Positions 9,372-20,423 of a DNA stretch of 64,000 nucleotides are shown piece by piece (the first letter of the stretch is position 1; each line of letters opens with the position of its first letter). The DNA lies in contig NZ_NXGB01000004.1 in assembly GCF_002850605.1 (NCBI RefSeq), positions 62,001-126,000 of the forward strand, read 5' to 3'. The stretch comes from Pasteurella oralis (GTDB taxonomy: Bacteria > Pseudomonadota > Gammaproteobacteria > Enterobacterales > Pasteurellaceae). The translations under genes were made by a program, and so were the position numbers. The notes under the pieces are model-generated. The model worked only from the letters and a program-made list of their open reading frames with translations. It made no database searches and had not been told where the DNA came from.

Positions 9372-10388
9372 TTAGAAATTGTAGTTATCAATATTCTCTT
9401 TGGTAAATACGACGCGTTCTGGTAAAAGAATAATCCCGTTACCTTTCGCTTCATATTCATAACCTTGAACTTTGTTTGGCGATACTTCAACAGTACCAAT
9501 ACCTTGAACTTCTACTTTATCACCTACGTTTAAGGCTTTGCCTTTTAAGAGGTCATTTGCCACCGCAATGGAAATTTTACCTTGTTGTACCACATCCCAC
9601 AGACCGAACTGTTTCACTGTGCCACGTTTTACGTATGGGCGCATCACATTTGGTGTACTGAAACCAACAATGACAACATTATTCACTTTTAAGTTTTCCG
9701 CCGCTTGTGCCGCAGCAGGTAATGCATTGGCATCTGGTGCAATAATGGCATCAAGATCTGGGTATGCTTTTAAAATCCCTTCTGCCGTTTGTAACGATTT
9801 AATTGCATCGTTATACCCAAATTGAGTAGTCACAATTTCCCATTCAGGATGATCTTTCGCAATTTTAGCTTTGGCTTCTTTTACCCATTGGTTTTGATCA
9901 GTCACAGTTGGACTTGAATAGAAAAAGGCGACTTTCGCTTTTGCTTTGCTAATTTGACTGGATGCCATTTCCACTAACATCGAACCTAATTGCTCTGGTG
10001 TACCTTGATTGATGTAATGACTGCGACATTCAGGCTTAGTATCAGAGTCCCAAGTCAACACTTTTACACCACGTTTCATCGCACGTTGTAAAGTAGAACA
10101 TAAACCATCTGGCGATACTGCAGAAACAACAATCGCGTTATAACCTTGGTTAACAAAGTTATTAATTAATTGCACTTGGTTAGACACACTTGGTTCTGTT
10201 GGACCATCATAAGTGACGTCTACACCCAGTGTTTTACCCATTTCAGTTGCACCTTGTCCACCACTGGTGAAAAATCCAACGCCTACTAATTTCGGAATGA
10301 AAGCAATACGATCAGCTGCTTGTGCTGTCGCTAAAGTCGATAATCCAACAGCAATAGCAAGTGCGGTCGCTTTTAATTGATTTTTCAT
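9372..10388 (-). CDS. lsrB: AI-2 periplasmic binding protein
   Basis: Binds autoinducer-2 in the periplasm and delivers it to LsrCD. The protein has 338 residues (E. coli 340). An N-terminal signal peptide [20 protein letters not shown] ends at an AQA-A site near residue 27, followed by a type I sugar-binding fold: [26 protein letters not shown] and [18 protein letters not shown] start at ATG 10388 with GAAGGAG upstream; the longer in-frame start at 10472 lies inside lsrD and would spoil the signal peptide. The close likeness to LsrB rather than RbsB supports genuine AI-2 binding. Confidence 0.95.
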   Translation of the reverse strand: MKNQLKATALAIAVGLSTLATAQAADRIAFIPKLVGVGFFTSGGQGATEMGKTLGVDVTYDGPTEPSVSNQVQLINNFVNQGYNAIVVSAVSPDGLCSTLQRAMKRGVKVLTWDSDTKPECRSHYINQGTPEQLGSMLVEMASSQISKAKAKVAFFYSSPTVTDQNQWVKEAKAKIAKDHPEWEIVTTQFGYNDAIKSLQTAEGILKAYPDLDAIIAPDANALPAAAQAAENLKVNNVVIVGFSTPNVMRPYVKRGTVKQFGLWDVVQQGKISIAVANDLLKGKALNVGDKVEVQGIGTVEVSPNKVQGYEYEAKGNGIILLPERVVFTKENIDNYNF

Positions 10389-10419
10389 AGTTAATTCTCC
10401 TTCGTTTTGGATCTGAACA

Positions 10420-11421
10420 TTAATGATTTGACTCGCTTTTCGTTTTTCGATAAATCCATTGCACAATGGCACCGTAGTGCAAACTGATCGATTTGCCGAT
10501 TAAAACGATAATGAGTAACGCACCTGATAATGCACTGGATATTTCATTTGAAACACCGACCATTTGCAGACCTTGTTGCAAATATCCAATCAGAAGTGCA
10601 GCAATTGCTGTGCCAACAATAGAACCTGAGCCGCCATAAATATTGGCACCACCCAGTACAACTGCCGTTAAGACAGGCATTAATAAAGAACTCCCGAGAT
10701 CAGAACGTGCCGAACCAAAATAAGACACTAATAGAATCGCGACAAAAGCAGCGACAATACCGATCGCGGAATAGATGATATAAAGTGTACGCTGAATAGG
10801 GACCGCACTATAACGTGAAGTACGCTCACTTTGACCAATTAAGAAAATACTACGACCTATAGTTGTTTTATGCATTAATAACCAAAACAACAGTGTCATG
10901 ATTAAAAAGTAAATAATGGGTGTTGGAATGCCAAATAAAGTTTGGTTCGCAAATTCTAATAAGCTATCTGGAAATCCGCCAATACCTTCATAACCCGTAG
11001 CACCAGCAAAACCTGACAGTAATAATGCACCGCCACCAAACAGATACATCGTTCCTAACGTAATGACTAACGGATTGACTTTGGTATAAAGAATTAAACT
11101 TGCATTAATCACACCGCATAACATACCAGTCACAAAAGTAAGTGGAATTGCCAATACTAACGGTACATCGGCTTTAAATAGCACCCCTAATAAAATTGCG
11201 CAAAGTCCAACTGTCGAACCAAAGGAAATATCCATCCCTCCAGAAACAATAATCATTGTTAAAGGAAGCGCTAGCATACCGATATAAATAAAATCACTGG
11301 TACTATAGAGTAAGACATTCACATCCAGCATACGCGGGTTAAATAGACCAAAACCCAAAATTTCAATGATGACTAAACAAAATAAGGCAATTTCCCAACT
11401 GTATTTTTTTAAATTAAACAT
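10420..11421 (-). CDS. lsrD: AI-2 ABC transporter permease
   Basis: One of two inner-membrane permease subunits of the AI-2 importer, 333 residues with about ten hydrophobic segments. The ribose-permease family signature region [20 protein letters not shown] followed by [15 protein letters not shown] is visible in the C-terminal third. It is 12 bp downstream of lsrC and 31 bp upstream of lsrB, and has an AGGAG-like site before the ATG. It is told apart from lsrC by operon order, which matches enterobacteria. Confidence 0.93.
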   Translation of the reverse strand: MFNLKKYSWEIALFCLVIIEILGFGLFNPRMLDVNVLLYSTSDFIYIGMLALPLTMIIVSGGMDISFGSTVGLCAILLGVLFKADVPLVLAIPLTFVTGMLCGVINASLILYTKVNPLVITLGTMYLFGGGALLLSGFAGATGYEGIGGFPDSLLEFANQTLFGIPTPIIYFLIMTLLFWLLMHKTTIGRSIFLIGQSERTSRYSAVPIQRTLYIIYSAIGIVAAFVAILLVSYFGSARSDLGSSLLMPVLTAVVLGGANIYGGSGSIVGTAIAALLIGYLQQGLQMVGVSNEISSALSGALLIIVLIGKSISLHYGAIVQWIYRKTKSESNH

Positions 11422-11433
11422 CGTTCCTTCTCC

Positions 11434-12426
11434 TTATTTCGTTGTATTTGCATCATCTTTCAAGAAACGTGCGTAACGTTGTAGTTTAATGTTTTTACTA
11501 ATCATCACACGTATCCGCCCATCAAAGACTAATACCACTAGCAATACCAAACCTGCGACAAAGTTATTCCAATAAGCAGGGACTTTTAACAAGACCAAAA
11601 TAGAATCGATTTGAATCAGAAAATAGGCGCCAAGTACTGCGCCGATAATATTCCCTGCCCCGCCAAGTAAACTAATTCCACCTAATACACAAGCCGCAAT
11701 CGCTTTCATTTCTAAGCCATTACCTGTTGAATTTGGTACAAAACCAATTTGTGAGGCGAACACGATGCCAGCCAATGCCGCCATCGTGCCATTAATGGCA
11801 AACGCGGCTATACGCACTTGATCTACCCGTACGCCAAGTTGTAATGCACCTTGTAAGTTATCTCCTACTGCATAAAAATCACGTCCTAACTTCATTTTAG
11901 TTAAGAAAAAATAGGTCAGACCAATCAAAGCTAGTAATACCCAACCAATCGGTGAAATACCTAAAAAGGCAGGTGCAGAAAGAATTTTAAGATCTTGTGG
12001 TAAGCCTTCAATCCATTTCCCACCTGTAATTAACAACATAATCCCTTTATACAATCCTAAGGTACCTAAAGTTGCGACAATGGCAGGAATACGCAATAAG
12101 GTCACTAACACACCATTAAATAAACCTGCAAAGAATCCACAACACAAAGTAATGATAAAAGCACTTGACCCGAAACCTGCATTTAATAAGCTGCCCGCAA
12201 TGACGGCACATAATCCCATTGTTGAACCCACAGAAACATCGATATTACGCGTCAGAATGACAAAGGTCGCTCCAATTGCTAACAGAATCACAATTTGTGC
12301 AGAATTAAAAATCATGGCTAATGTCTGTAAATGAAAGCCATTCCCACCAAATCCCAACAACAAAAAAAGTAAAGCAATCGCAAAGACGATGGTTAATTCA
12401 CGGTTATTTTGTATAAATTTCCACAT
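11434..12426 (-). CDS. lsrC: AI-2 ABC transporter permease
   Basis: The other permease of the AI-2 importer, 330 residues, very hydrophobic. Near the N-terminus [20 protein letters not shown] matches the enterobacterial LsrC start; the conserved C-terminal motif reads [23 protein letters not shown]. It lies 12 bp after lsrA. Together with LsrD it should form the membrane channel energised by LsrA. Confidence 0.93.
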   Translation of the reverse strand: MWKFIQNNRELTIVFAIALLFLLLGFGGNGFHLQTLAMIFNSAQIVILLAIGATFVILTRNIDVSVGSTMGLCAVIAGSLLNAGFGSSAFIITLCCGFFAGLFNGVLVTLLRIPAIVATLGTLGLYKGIMLLITGGKWIEGLPQDLKILSAPAFLGISPIGWVLLALIGLTYFFLTKMKLGRDFYAVGDNLQGALQLGVRVDQVRIAAFAINGTMAALAGIVFASQIGFVPNSTGNGLEMKAIAACVLGGISLLGGAGNIIGAVLGAYFLIQIDSILVLLKVPAYWNNFVAGLVLLVVLVFDGRIRVMISKNIKLQRYARFLKDDANTTK

Positions 12427-12438
12427 GCCTTGCTCTCC

Positions 12439-13956
12439 TTATGCGCTTGCGCCGCCAAATGCCATGTTCATAATGTTATTTGTATTAATCGCCTCACCAA
12501 CAAGCGACTCACTAACATGTCCATCATGCATCACTAACACACGCTGGGACATTTTCTCGATTTCTTCTAAATCAGAGGAAATAAACAGCACTGCTACATT
12601 TTGTTTCGCCACACTCTGGATTAATTGATAAATATCCGCCCGCGCCCCTACATCAACACCACGAGTCGGTTCATCCACAATCAGTAACGCTGGATTTGCC
12701 TCCAAACATTTTGCAATTAAGACTTTTTGTTGATTACCGCCTGATAAAGTTCTTGCTGCTTGTTGCTCATCATTAAACTTGATCCCAATGGCACGGTGAT
12801 AACGCTCTAAAATCGCACTTTCTTTTGCGGTATTAATCCAAAAGCCCATATTGTTATAGGTCAACCCACAAGCATTCCAAGTCAATGGTGCATCTAAATA
12901 TAAACCTGATGCTTGTCTATCTTCAGGTAAATACACAATACCTTGTTGTAAACGTGCTTTAATGTTCAACTGACTAATTTCTTGACCATCAAACAAAATC
13001 TCGCCACATTTCTTTTGGCGTAAACCATATATGGTTTCTGCTAACTCAGTACGCCCAGCACCTACCACACCAGCTAGCCCCAAAATTTCACCTGGATAGA
13101 TTTCTAGGGATACATCTTTGAATCCTTCGCCAGTTAACCTCTTGACAGTTAAAATTGGTTTATCTTTCGACTTAATTCGATTGTGACCCGGTAGTTCTAA
13201 CCACAGTTTTTGTGATTCAGTTAAACTGGTTGATTTTGCTTTTGGTGTAATGGCACTAATGACCTCATCACGATTAAGGGTTTCCGTTTTGCCTGCTAAT
13301 GCAATATAACCATCGCGCATAACACTAATGCGCTGTGAAATCTGCCACACTTCAGGCAGCTTATGAGAAATAAAGACAATACCAACTCCTTTCATTTGTA
13401 AGGAATGAATTTTCTTGAAAAAATTGTCTGTTTCCGCAGGTGTTAACGATGCCGTAGGTTCATCTAAAATTAAAATATCCGCATTACGCATTAAACCACG
13501 CATAATTTCTACAATCTGTTGATCTGCGACTTCAAGCAAACCCGCTTGCATATCAAGCCTTAAATGAGAATTAAGGTCAGTCAAAAGTGCGGTCAGTTTT
13601 TTCTCATTTTCAACATCTTGCGGTAAACCAAATAAAATATTTTCCTTTACTGTCAAATTCGGAAATAACAAAGGCTCTTGAGGGACAAGATAAATACCCA
13701 GTTGGTGAGCCTTATTTGGCGAAAGATCCGTTTGACGCTTACCTTTGATTATCAATTCACCACTGTCTTGAGGTTGAATGCCGGCAATGATTTTCATCAA
13801 TGTCGATTTACCTGCACCATTCCCCCCCAAAAGAGCATGGACTTCGCCTGCATATAATAAGAAATCGATTGCTTTTAAGACTTCAACCCCAGAGAAAGAT
13901 TTGCTGATATTACGTGCATCTAATAAACATGTGTGATCTAAATTGGCAGATTGCAT
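12439..13956 (-). CDS. lsrA: AI-2 ABC transporter ATP-binding protein
   Basis: Energises AI-2 import. The protein has 505 residues with two fused ATPase domains of the RbsA type. First domain: Walker [10 protein letters not shown] (about 43-51) and Walker [11 protein letters not shown]. Second domain: degenerate Walker [13 protein letters not shown], signature [15 protein letters not shown] and [15 protein letters not shown], the usual asymmetric pattern. I chose ATG 13956 (MQSANLDH) over the in-frame GTG at 13974, because the GTG codon begins the AAGAAGAGA stretch that serves as ribosome site. First gene of the operon, divergent from lsrR. Confidence 0.94.
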   Translation of the reverse strand: MQSANLDHTCLLDARNISKSFSGVEVLKAIDFLLYAGEVHALLGGNGAGKSTLMKIIAGIQPQDSGELIIKGKRQTDLSPNKAHQLGIYLVPQEPLLFPNLTVKENILFGLPQDVENEKKLTALLTDLNSHLRLDMQAGLLEVADQQIVEIMRGLMRNADILILDEPTASLTPAETDNFFKKIHSLQMKGVGIVFISHKLPEVWQISQRISVMRDGYIALAGKTETLNRDEVISAITPKAKSTSLTESQKLWLELPGHNRIKSKDKPILTVKRLTGEGFKDVSLEIYPGEILGLAGVVGAGRTELAETIYGLRQKKCGEILFDGQEISQLNIKARLQQGIVYLPEDRQASGLYLDAPLTWNACGLTYNNMGFWINTAKESAILERYHRAIGIKFNDEQQAARTLSGGNQQKVLIAKCLEANPALLIVDEPTRGVDVGARADIYQLIQSVAKQNVAVLFISSDLEEIEKMSQRVLVMHDGHVSESLVGEAINTNNIMNMAFGGASA

Positions 13957-13980
13957 AATTAATCTCTTCTTCACAAATTG

Positions 13981-14010
13981 AACAAATGATTTTTAAACTT
14001 ATCATTTGTT
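13981..14010. promoter_or_regulatory. perfect inverted repeat upstream of lsrA, candidate LsrR operator
   Basis: AACAAATGAT (13981-13990) and ATCATTTGTT (14001-14010) form a perfect 10-bp inverted repeat with a 10-base spacer, in the lsrA leader. A close half-site AACAAATGAA recurs at 14171-14180 on the lsrR side, with weaker versions near 14096 and 14148. No T-tract makes it a terminator. An operator for LsrR is the simplest reading, inferred from position. Confidence 0.55.
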
Positions 14011-14041
14011 AATTATCTTAATCATTCCCTACCAATATTTC

Positions 14042-14057
14042 CGCGATCCAGATCACA
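14042..14057 (-). promoter_or_regulatory. possible CRP site on the lsrA side
   Basis: CGCGA-N6-TCACA: one perfect and one weak CRP half-site, about 90 bp before lsrA. The lsr operon of enterobacteria is CRP-dependent. Confidence 0.4.
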
Positions 14058-14113
14058 AAAATAGATTAAAATTTATGCTAAAATAAATAAAAAGAGTTCA
14101 TTTATTGTAAAAA

Positions 14114-14129
14114 AGTGATCTTGTTCACA
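14114..14129 (+). promoter_or_regulatory. CRP site in the lsrA-lsrR divergent region
   Basis: AGTGA-TCTTGT-TCACA matches the CRP consensus TGTGA-N6-TCACA at nine of ten positions, with A and T flanks. It lies about 80 bp before lsrR. Confidence 0.65.
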
Positions 14130-14209
14130 ATTAAATAAAAAAATAAAATGAACAGTTGATAATAAAATTAAACAAATGAATAATGCGTTAGACAATTTAG
14201 AGAACAATT

Positions 14210-15175
14210 ATGAATGATAATAAATTTGACAATAATGATGTTATCCAAGTGATGACAGAAGAAGAACTATTGGCACGTATCGCTTGGTTCTATTATCACG
14301 ATAACCTAACACAAGGTGAAATTGGTGAAAAATTAGGTTTGCCACGCTTAAAAGTATCACGTTTATTAGAAAAAGGTCGTCAACAAGGCATTATAAAAGT
14401 ACAAATTAACTCTCGTTTTACGGGGTGTCTTGAGTTAGAAGAAGCCTTAAAAGAGCGTTTCCAACTCAAACACATTCGCATCTTGCCTGCATTAGAGAAA
14501 AATGAAATTAACCAACGATTAGGAGTTGGCGCAGCACAAATGTTGATGTCCATGCTGAAACCTAATCAGCTACTCGCTATTGGTTTTGGTGAAACCATTA
14601 TGCAAACCATCAAACACAGTAATGAGTTTATTACCAATAACAATATCAAACTGATTACTTTATCTGGTGGAGTAGGTGCCTATATGAAAGGGATCGGGCA
14701 ACTTGATGGTTCTTGCTCAGTCAGTATTATTCCAGCTCCACTACGTGCGTCTTCAATCGAAGCAGCAAAATTGTTTAAACGTGAGGCTTGTGTCAGAGAT
14801 ATTATGCTCACGGCTTGTCATGCAGATGCTGCTATCGTTGGTATTGGGGCTACTCGTCAAAAAGGACAGGCTACTTTATTGCGCACAGGTTACATTACAG
14901 AAGAAAAACAACGTTTAATTCGTGAACAAGGCGCCGTCGGCGATATTCTCGGCTATTTTATGCAAAAAGATGGGCAGCTCCAACCCGATATGCCCTTACA
15001 TGAAGAACTGATCAGTGTTTCACTCGATAATTTGAAAAAAATTCCTCATGTCATCGGTATTGCGGGTGGGGAAGATAAAGTGGAAGCCATCTTAAGTGCA
15101 TTATATGGACAACATATTAATTCATTAGTAACGGAAGAAAAAACAGCTCGGATGATGTTAGCAGCGTTAGTCTAA
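14210..15175 (+). CDS. lsrR: SorC-family repressor of the lsr genes
   Basis: DNA-binding regulator of 321 residues that in enterobacteria represses both lsr transcripts until phospho-AI-2 binds. The N-terminal helix-turn-helix is seen at about residues 27-60 ([20 protein letters not shown]), followed by the sugar-binding SorC domain with [23 protein letters not shown] and [11 protein letters not shown]. It diverges from lsrA and is followed 51 bp later by lsrK, the normal lsrRK unit. A GAGAACAATT stretch precedes the ATG. Confidence 0.94.
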   Translation: MNDNKFDNNDVIQVMTEEELLARIAWFYYHDNLTQGEIGEKLGLPRLKVSRLLEKGRQQGIIKVQINSRFTGCLELEEALKERFQLKHIRILPALEKNEINQRLGVGAAQMLMSMLKPNQLLAIGFGETIMQTIKHSNEFITNNNIKLITLSGGVGAYMKGIGQLDGSCSVSIIPAPLRASSIEAAKLFKREACVRDIMLTACHADAAIVGIGATRQKGQATLLRTGYITEEKQRLIREQGAVGDILGYFMQKDGQLQPDMPLHEELISVSLDNLKKIPHVIGIAGGEDKVEAILSALYGQHINSLVTEEKTARMMLAALV

Positions 15176-15226
15176 TTTTAATGCTGTAAGAGTTCATTTT
15201 CCTTCCTTCATTTAGAGGAGAATACA

Positions 15227-16795
15227 ATGAGCAATCAATATCTTATGGCACTTGATGCAGGCACAGGCAGTGTACGCGCTGTTATTTTCGATCTTGACGG
15301 AAATCAAATCGTCGCAGCCCAACGCGAATGGACTCATCTGTCCGATCCGAATATCCCCGGATCTATGGAATTTGACTTAAAAAATAACTGGCAATTGGCT
15401 TGTGCCTGTATCCAACAAGCGTTACAAAAATCTCAAATTCCAGCAGAACACATTGCTGCTATTTCGACTTGTTCTATGCGTGAAGGCATTGTGTTATATA
15501 ACGAAAATAAAGAAGCAATTTGGGCTTGTGGTAATGTGGATGCACGTGCGACAGAAGAAGTTAATGAATTAAAAACGCTTTATAACTCTACTTTTGAACA
15601 ACAACTTTATGCGATTTCAGGACAAACTCTTGCCTTAAGTGCAGTACCTCGTCTACTTTGGTTAGCTCATCATCGCAGCGATATTTATCGTCAAACCAAA
15701 GCGATAACCATGATTAGCGACTGGCTCGGTTTTATGCTCAGTGGCGAACTTGCCGTTGAACCCTCTAATGCGGGTACCACAGGTATGCTTAATTTAAAAA
15801 CGCGTCAATGGTCACCTGAATTATTAGATATGGCTGGGTTGAATTCCGATATCCTCACACCAGTAAAAGAAACGGGGGAAATTTTAGGAAAAGTGACCGC
15901 ACTTGTTGCGCAGCAAACTGGTTTGAAAGCAGGCACACCTGTCGTTGTCGGTGGTGGTGATGTACAACTAGGTTGTATTGGCTTAGGTATCACTGAACCC
16001 TCACAAGCTGCAGTCATTGGTGGCACCTTCTGGCAACAGGTAGTGAATTTGCCTGAAGCAGTAACCGATCCTGAAATGAATGTACGCATCAATCCACATG
16101 TTATCGCCCCATTAGTCCAAGCAGAATCAATCAGTTTCTTTACAGGTCTAACGATGCGCTGGTTTAGAGATGCATTTTGTGAAGAAGAAAAATTATTAGC
16201 CGAACGCTTAGGTACCGATGCTTATACCTTACTAGAACAAATGGCTGAGCGTGTGCCTGTCGGTGCAAATGATGTCATACCAATTTTCTCTGATGCGATG
16301 CATTTTAAATCTTGGTATCATGCGGCCCCCTCTTTTATCAACCTATCCATTGATCCAGAAAAATGTAATAAACCCGTGCTATTTCGCGCATTAGAGGAAA
16401 ATGCCGCGATTGTTTCTTCTTGCAATCTTGATCAAGTGGAAAAATTCTCTGGGGTCAAACTGACCTCAATTGTCTTTGCTGGTGGTGGCGCAAAAGGCAA
16501 ACTTTGGAGCCAAATTTTATCTGACGTAACAGGGCTTGTGGTCAATATCCCTGTCGTTAAAGAAGCGACGGCACTCGGTTGTGCAATTGCCGCAGGTGTT
16601 GGTGTAGGCATTTATCCATCCTTGACTGAAGCAGGTAAAAAGTTGGTCAAATTTGAACGTCAACATCAACCTAATCCAGCGAATCATCAATTATACCAAG
16701 CGCATAAAGCTAAATGGGCAGATGTGTATGCTAAACAATTACAACTTGTTGACAGTGGGCTGACAACCTCTTTATGGAAAGCCCCAGGTTTATAA
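15227..16795 (+). CDS. lsrK: autoinducer-2 kinase
   Basis: Phosphorylates AI-2 in the cytoplasm, trapping it and making the LsrR inducer. The 522 residues (E. coli 530) form an FGGY carbohydrate kinase: the N-terminal phosphate loop [17 protein letters not shown] (about 9-25), [16 protein letters not shown] in the middle, and the C-terminal ATP-binding [14 protein letters not shown] with [11 protein letters not shown]. An AGAGGAGA site precedes the ATG. It is co-directional with lsrR and ends at a terminator shared with aroE. Confidence 0.95.
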   Translation: MSNQYLMALDAGTGSVRAVIFDLDGNQIVAAQREWTHLSDPNIPGSMEFDLKNNWQLACACIQQALQKSQIPAEHIAAISTCSMREGIVLYNENKEAIWACGNVDARATEEVNELKTLYNSTFEQQLYAISGQTLALSAVPRLLWLAHHRSDIYRQTKAITMISDWLGFMLSGELAVEPSNAGTTGMLNLKTRQWSPELLDMAGLNSDILTPVKETGEILGKVTALVAQQTGLKAGTPVVVGGGDVQLGCIGLGITEPSQAAVIGGTFWQQVVNLPEAVTDPEMNVRINPHVIAPLVQAESISFFTGLTMRWFRDAFCEEEKLLAERLGTDAYTLLEQMAERVPVGANDVIPIFSDAMHFKSWYHAAPSFINLSIDPEKCNKPVLFRALEENAAIVSSCNLDQVEKFSGVKLTSIVFAGGGAKGKLWSQILSDVTGLVVNIPVVKEATALGCAIAAGVGVGIYPSLTEAGKKLVKFERQHQPNPANHQLYQAHKAKWADVYAKQLQLVDSGLTTSLWKAPGL

Positions 16796-16814
16796 AACTA
16801 ACCAGCAAAAACCC

Positions 16815-16840
16815 AAATACCGCCTCCAAGTGCGGTATTT
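16815..16840. terminator. bidirectional terminator between lsrK and aroE
   Basis: AAATACCGC (16815-16823) and GCGGTATTT (16832-16840) form a 9-bp stem followed by TTTT. The right arm overlaps an uptake signal core AAGTGCGGT (16828-16836). It lies between convergent genes. Confidence 0.85.
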
Positions 16841-16852
16841 TTTATCCCTATT

Positions 16853-17665
<813 letters not shown>

Positions 17666-18217
17666 TTATCCTTGTCTAAACAATTGATTGGTAAAAAGAT
17701 CGCGAATTTCGGAAGGATTCATCGCCTTTCCTACTGGCAAATCCAATACAGGAAAATCGTCACCAAATTGAACCATAACCTCTTGTGCGTTACGACATGG
17801 TGGTAATGTAGTTAAATTCGCACTGGTCGAAGTTAGCGCAAAGCCAGCTAATTCACACAGCTGCCTCACAGCTTCATGTTGACATAAACGGACTGCAATA
17901 CGATTAAATTGCCCTGTTAGAAACTTAGGTGTCGTACTTTTAGCAGGTACTACCCAAGTAGTTGGGCGATCATATTGCGCTTGTAACCGTTGCCAATGTG
18001 CTTCTTCAAAGCTTGAAGTGTCAATAAATGGCAATAAATAGTTTAAGTTTGGAGCAACTAAAATCAGTCCTTTCTCGATTGGACGTTGCTTCAAAACTAA
18101 TAATTTTTGTACCGCACTTTCACTGTTAGGGTTACAGCCGAAACCAAAAACGGCTTCCGTCGGGTAAGCAACTACATCATTCTGTTTAAGCCGCTCTACG
18201 ATTTGTTGAATATTCAT
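17666..18217 (-). CDS. tsaC: threonylcarbamoyl-AMP synthase
   Basis: Makes threonylcarbamoyl-AMP from threonine, bicarbonate and ATP for the t6A37 modification of ANN-decoding tRNAs. The 183 residues are near the short TsaC length (E. coli 190), without the C-terminal Sua5 domain. Seen: [13 protein letters not shown] near residue 18, [13 protein letters not shown] near residue 43, and LTSTSANLT near residue 130. The last typical family segment seems slightly shortened. It lies 5 bp after yrdD and abuts aroE, so the three form one transcription unit. Confidence 0.93.
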   Translation of the reverse strand: MNIQQIVERLKQNDVVAYPTEAVFGFGCNPNSESAVQKLLVLKQRPIEKGLILVAPNLNYLLPFIDTSSFEEAHWQRLQAQYDRPTTWVVPAKSTTPKFLTGQFNRIAVRLCQHEAVRQLCELAGFALTSTSANLTTLPPCRNAQEVMVQFGDDFPVLDLPVGKAMNPSEIRDLFTNQLFRQG

Positions 18218-18222
18218 TAAAA

Positions 18223-18774
18223 TTAAATTTCCGAGTCAAAAATATGACGGCAGCGTTTATTTGCACATTGAAATGTACATTGATGTTTAGTTTCGTTTTT
18301 CACACTACAAACTGGACTACCGCACGCAGGACAAGCCACTAAATAGGGCTTACTGGGTAAAGTAAATTTACACTGGGGATATTGATTACAACCATAAAAC
18401 ACCTTGCCTTGACGCCCACGGCGAGCGACTAACTCACCTTTTTGACATTCAGGACAAGGAATGTTTTCTTGCGCCTGTTCTTCAGGCTCATCATGCACTA
18501 CAAAGTGACACACTGGATAATTACTGCAGCCAATAAACATGCCAAAGTGTCCTTGCTTTAACACCAAATGATACCCACATTCAGGGCATTGTTCCGCCAA
18601 CACTTTAAGCACTTTGCTTTCAGAATACGAATGCAATGGTTTGAGATAATCGCATTGAGGATAAGCAGAACAACCTAAAAACAACCCTTTCTTCCCCTGT
18701 TTTAATTGCAATAATGCATGACACATGGGGCAATATTCTGCATTTTTTTTATATTGGAAAAGATGTTCTGTCAT
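18223..18774 (-). CDS. yrdD: topoisomerase I-type zinc-ribbon protein (YrdD-like)
   Basis: A protein of 183 residues made almost only of four Cys4 zinc ribbons like those at the C-terminus of DNA topoisomerase I: three repeats of the type CPxC...GxFxGCSxYPxC starting near residues 11, 57 and 99, and a final CPACGSP...C...C. There is no topoisomerase catalytic domain. I start at ATG 18774 ([10 protein letters not shown]) with an AGGACA site; a longer in-frame start at 18807 would cross into the end of hicB. DNA or RNA binding is the likely role; the function is not established. It heads the yrdD-tsaC-aroE unit. Confidence 0.85.
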   Translation of the reverse strand: MTEHLFQYKKNAEYCPMCHALLQLKQGKKGLFLGCSAYPQCDYLKPLHSYSESKVLKVLAEQCPECGYHLVLKQGHFGMFIGCSNYPVCHFVVHDEPEEQAQENIPCPECQKGELVARRGRQGKVFYGCNQYPQCKFTLPSKPYLVACPACGSPVCSVKNETKHQCTFQCANKRCRHIFDSEI

Positions 18775-18794
18775 TGTCCTGCCTAATATATTGG

Positions 18795-19211
18795 TCAAGT
18801 ACGGCAATTACTTAATACTTTATTGCTTGCTACTTGCGCTAAAAAATGACTACGATTTTTATATTCTGGATTTTGAGCCACAAATTCATCAATACGTTTA
18901 ATTAATAAACTCGGCAAAGTGACATTAATTTTTTCTGTTTTTCCCATTAAATGGGTCAAATCAACCTCAACTAAAGCAAAAATAAAACCGGCAAATTCAG
19001 GATTATTCTGATGATTTTGAATTGCACTTGGTTGAGGAATATTGTCACCATCCTCTAACATACCTTCAATATGAAAAGCGATTGCCTCTTTAGCATTCAA
19101 AAAAGCGTCTTCTAAGGTATCTCCAGCTGAAAAACACCCCGGTAGATCTGGCACAATAACACCATAAGCATGCTGGTCATCGCCCATTTCAATAGCAATT
19201 GGATATAACAT
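18795..19211 (-). CDS. hicB: HicB-type antitoxin
   Basis: Antitoxin of a type II HicAB module, 138 residues. The N-terminal part has the degenerate RNase H-like HicB fold (YGVIVPDLPGCFSAGDTLEDAFLNAKEAI, split here as YGVIVPDLPGCFS and GDTLEDAFLNAKEA). The C-terminal 45 residues, from about 94, look like a ribbon-helix-helix DNA-binding domain (KINVTLPSLLIKRIDEFV). AGAGGAAA precedes the ATG. It lies 28 bp after hicA. In this family HicB neutralises HicA and represses the operon; the palindromic promoter upstream fits this. Confidence 0.9.
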   Translation of the reverse strand: MLYPIAIEMGDDQHAYGVIVPDLPGCFSAGDTLEDAFLNAKEAIAFHIEGMLEDGDNIPQPSAIQNHQNNPEFAGFIFALVEVDLTHLMGKTEKINVTLPSLLIKRIDEFVAQNPEYKNRSHFLAQVASNKVLSNCRT

Positions 19212-19239
19212 ATTTTTTCCTCTTTGATATGAAGCGGGA

Positions 19240-19419
19240 TCACAGCCCTGCTTGTTTTAAAATTGATTTTACTGTTCTAATATCTAAGTCTTTTTTGGGA
19301 TGAGGAATCGTCACACGTCCTGTTTTAATGCGATGTTTAAATTGATAATGACTTCCTCTGACTGCGACAAGATACCAACCGTCTTTTTCAATTTGTCTAA
19401 TTAGACTTTTACTATCCAT
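19240..19419 (-). CDS. hicA: HicA-type mRNA interferase toxin, 59 residues
   Basis: A short gene. It translates as MDSKSLIRQIEKDGW, then AVRGSHYQFKH, and ends VTIPHPKKDLDIRTVKSILKQAGL. This is the HicA double-stranded-RNA-binding-like fold with the catalytic His in GSHYQF (residue 24) and the typical IPHP.KDL..GT-like segment. The ATG is preceded by a strong GGGAGG site. Toxin first and antitoxin second is the usual hicAB order. The full set of family residues suggests an active toxin: ribosome-independent mRNA cleavage is the known activity. Sequence alone cannot show activity. Confidence 0.9.
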   Translation of the reverse strand: MDSKSLIRQIEKDGWYLVAVRGSHYQFKHRIKTGRVTIPHPKKDLDIRTVKSILKQAGL

Positions 19420-19445
19420 TGATTAAACCTCCCTGTTAACCAATA

Positions 19446-19460
19446 GGGTTATAATAACCC
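19446..19460 (-). promoter_or_regulatory. hicAB promoter with palindromic operator
   Basis: GGGTTAT-A-ATAACCC is a perfect 15-bp palindrome about 27 bp before hicA. On the minus strand it contains the -10-like TATTAT, with TTGCAA 16 bp upstream as -35. An operator overlapping the -10 fits autorepression by the HicB ribbon-helix-helix domain; that link is inferred. Confidence 0.6.
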
Positions 19461-19514
19461 CTAAAGAGAAGATTGCAACTTTTTTGTTTTAGTCAATTTA
19501 TCAGCTCTCTACAG

Positions 19515-20129
19515 TTAAAATAAGTCAACCCCAAACTCTTTTAGCAATTCAACTGTTTCAAATACTGGCAAGCCCATAACACCACTAAAACTTCCTTCAA
19601 TACGTTCTACAAATACCCCGCCAAGTTGCTGAATTCCATAAGCTCCCGCTTTATCCATCGGTTCACCTGTCGCAATATAACCTTGAATTTCATCGTCCGT
19701 TAAAGTTTTAAAATAGACTTGTGTGATTTGGACCGCCGTTTTTATTTGCTGCTGATCTGCAAGACAAATCACTGTAATGACTTGGTGTGAACGTCCAGAT
19801 AAAGCGCGTAACATTTGTGCAGCGTCTACCTTATCTTGTGGTTTGCCTAAAATGTTGCCATCTAAAATCACTGAAGTATCTGCCGACAGAAAAGGTAAGT
19901 ACGACGCATCTTGTGAAAGATTGTCTTGCTGCCATTTCTGTCGCGCGACTTGGTTTTTCTCAACTGCCATACGCAACACATAATCTTTGCCTTCTTCATT
20001 TAGTCGTGGCGTTTCATCAATTTCACAACTAAAAATCTCAAATTGGAAACCTAAGTTTTGTAAAAGTTGTGCGCGACGAGGGCTGCTAGAAGCAAGGTAA
20101 AATTGAGGATTAATCATCATATTTTTCAT
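19515..20129 (-). CDS. maf: Maf-type nucleoside triphosphate pyrophosphatase
   Basis: Hydrolyses dTTP/UTP or related, including modified, nucleotides to monophosphates. The protein has 204 residues. Seen: the family signature ASSSPRRAQLLQNLGF near residue 13, SADTSVILDGNILGKP near residue 88, and DKAGAYGIQQLGG followed by GSFSGVMGLPVFE in the C-terminal third. The pattern resembles the YhdE (dTTP/UTP) branch more than YceF, but I cannot be sure. Alternative starts exist at the next Met codons (20120, 20117). A TATAAT-like sequence lies about 20 bases upstream of the first ATG, so the leader would be very short. Separate transcription from rmuC, which diverges. Confidence 0.9.
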   Translation of the reverse strand: MKNMMINPQFYLASSSPRRAQLLQNLGFQFEIFSCEIDETPRLNEEGKDYVLRMAVEKNQVARQKWQQDNLSQDASYLPFLSADTSVILDGNILGKPQDKVDAAQMLRALSGRSHQVITVICLADQQQIKTAVQITQVYFKTLTDDEIQGYIATGEPMDKAGAYGIQQLGGVFVERIEGSFSGVMGLPVFETVELLKEFGVDLF

Positions 20130-20423
20130 TCGTAAGTTATCTAGATTATAACTGCAATATGTTCCATCTCTGCAAGTAAATCACTATCAATTTCTTTTCC
20201 ATTGTGGTGCCGTTTACCTATATTGCTTTAATTTGCCGCTGACTCTCAAACAAGCGACTCCAAATAGGTTGTTGCCAAAGTTGTCAAATTTTCCTCAGAA
20301 TAACAGATTGCCATAACACATTAGAATACCGAGAAAATGAAAAAAGATTATAACCCGTTAGGATAAATCCGCCAGTTTCCTTTATACTTTAATCCTTAGT
20401 TAATTTTATCGGAAAGGGTTAAT
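20130..20423. other. 294-bp divergent intergenic region, no gene seen
   Basis: Between maf and rmuC. On the minus strand there are short frames that look like decayed coding sequence (for example around 20215-20300), but none has start, length and ribosome site together. No uptake signal hairpin or clear repeat was seen. A -10-like TATACT (about 20382-20387) lies 37 bp before rmuC. Confidence 0.4.

Noticed and set aside
9372-13956. Ribose (rbs) transporter instead of an AI-2 transporter
   Set aside because: The genes lie with lsrF, lsrG, lsrE, lsrR and lsrK, and each protein resembles its Lsr counterpart; no rbsK or rbsR is near.
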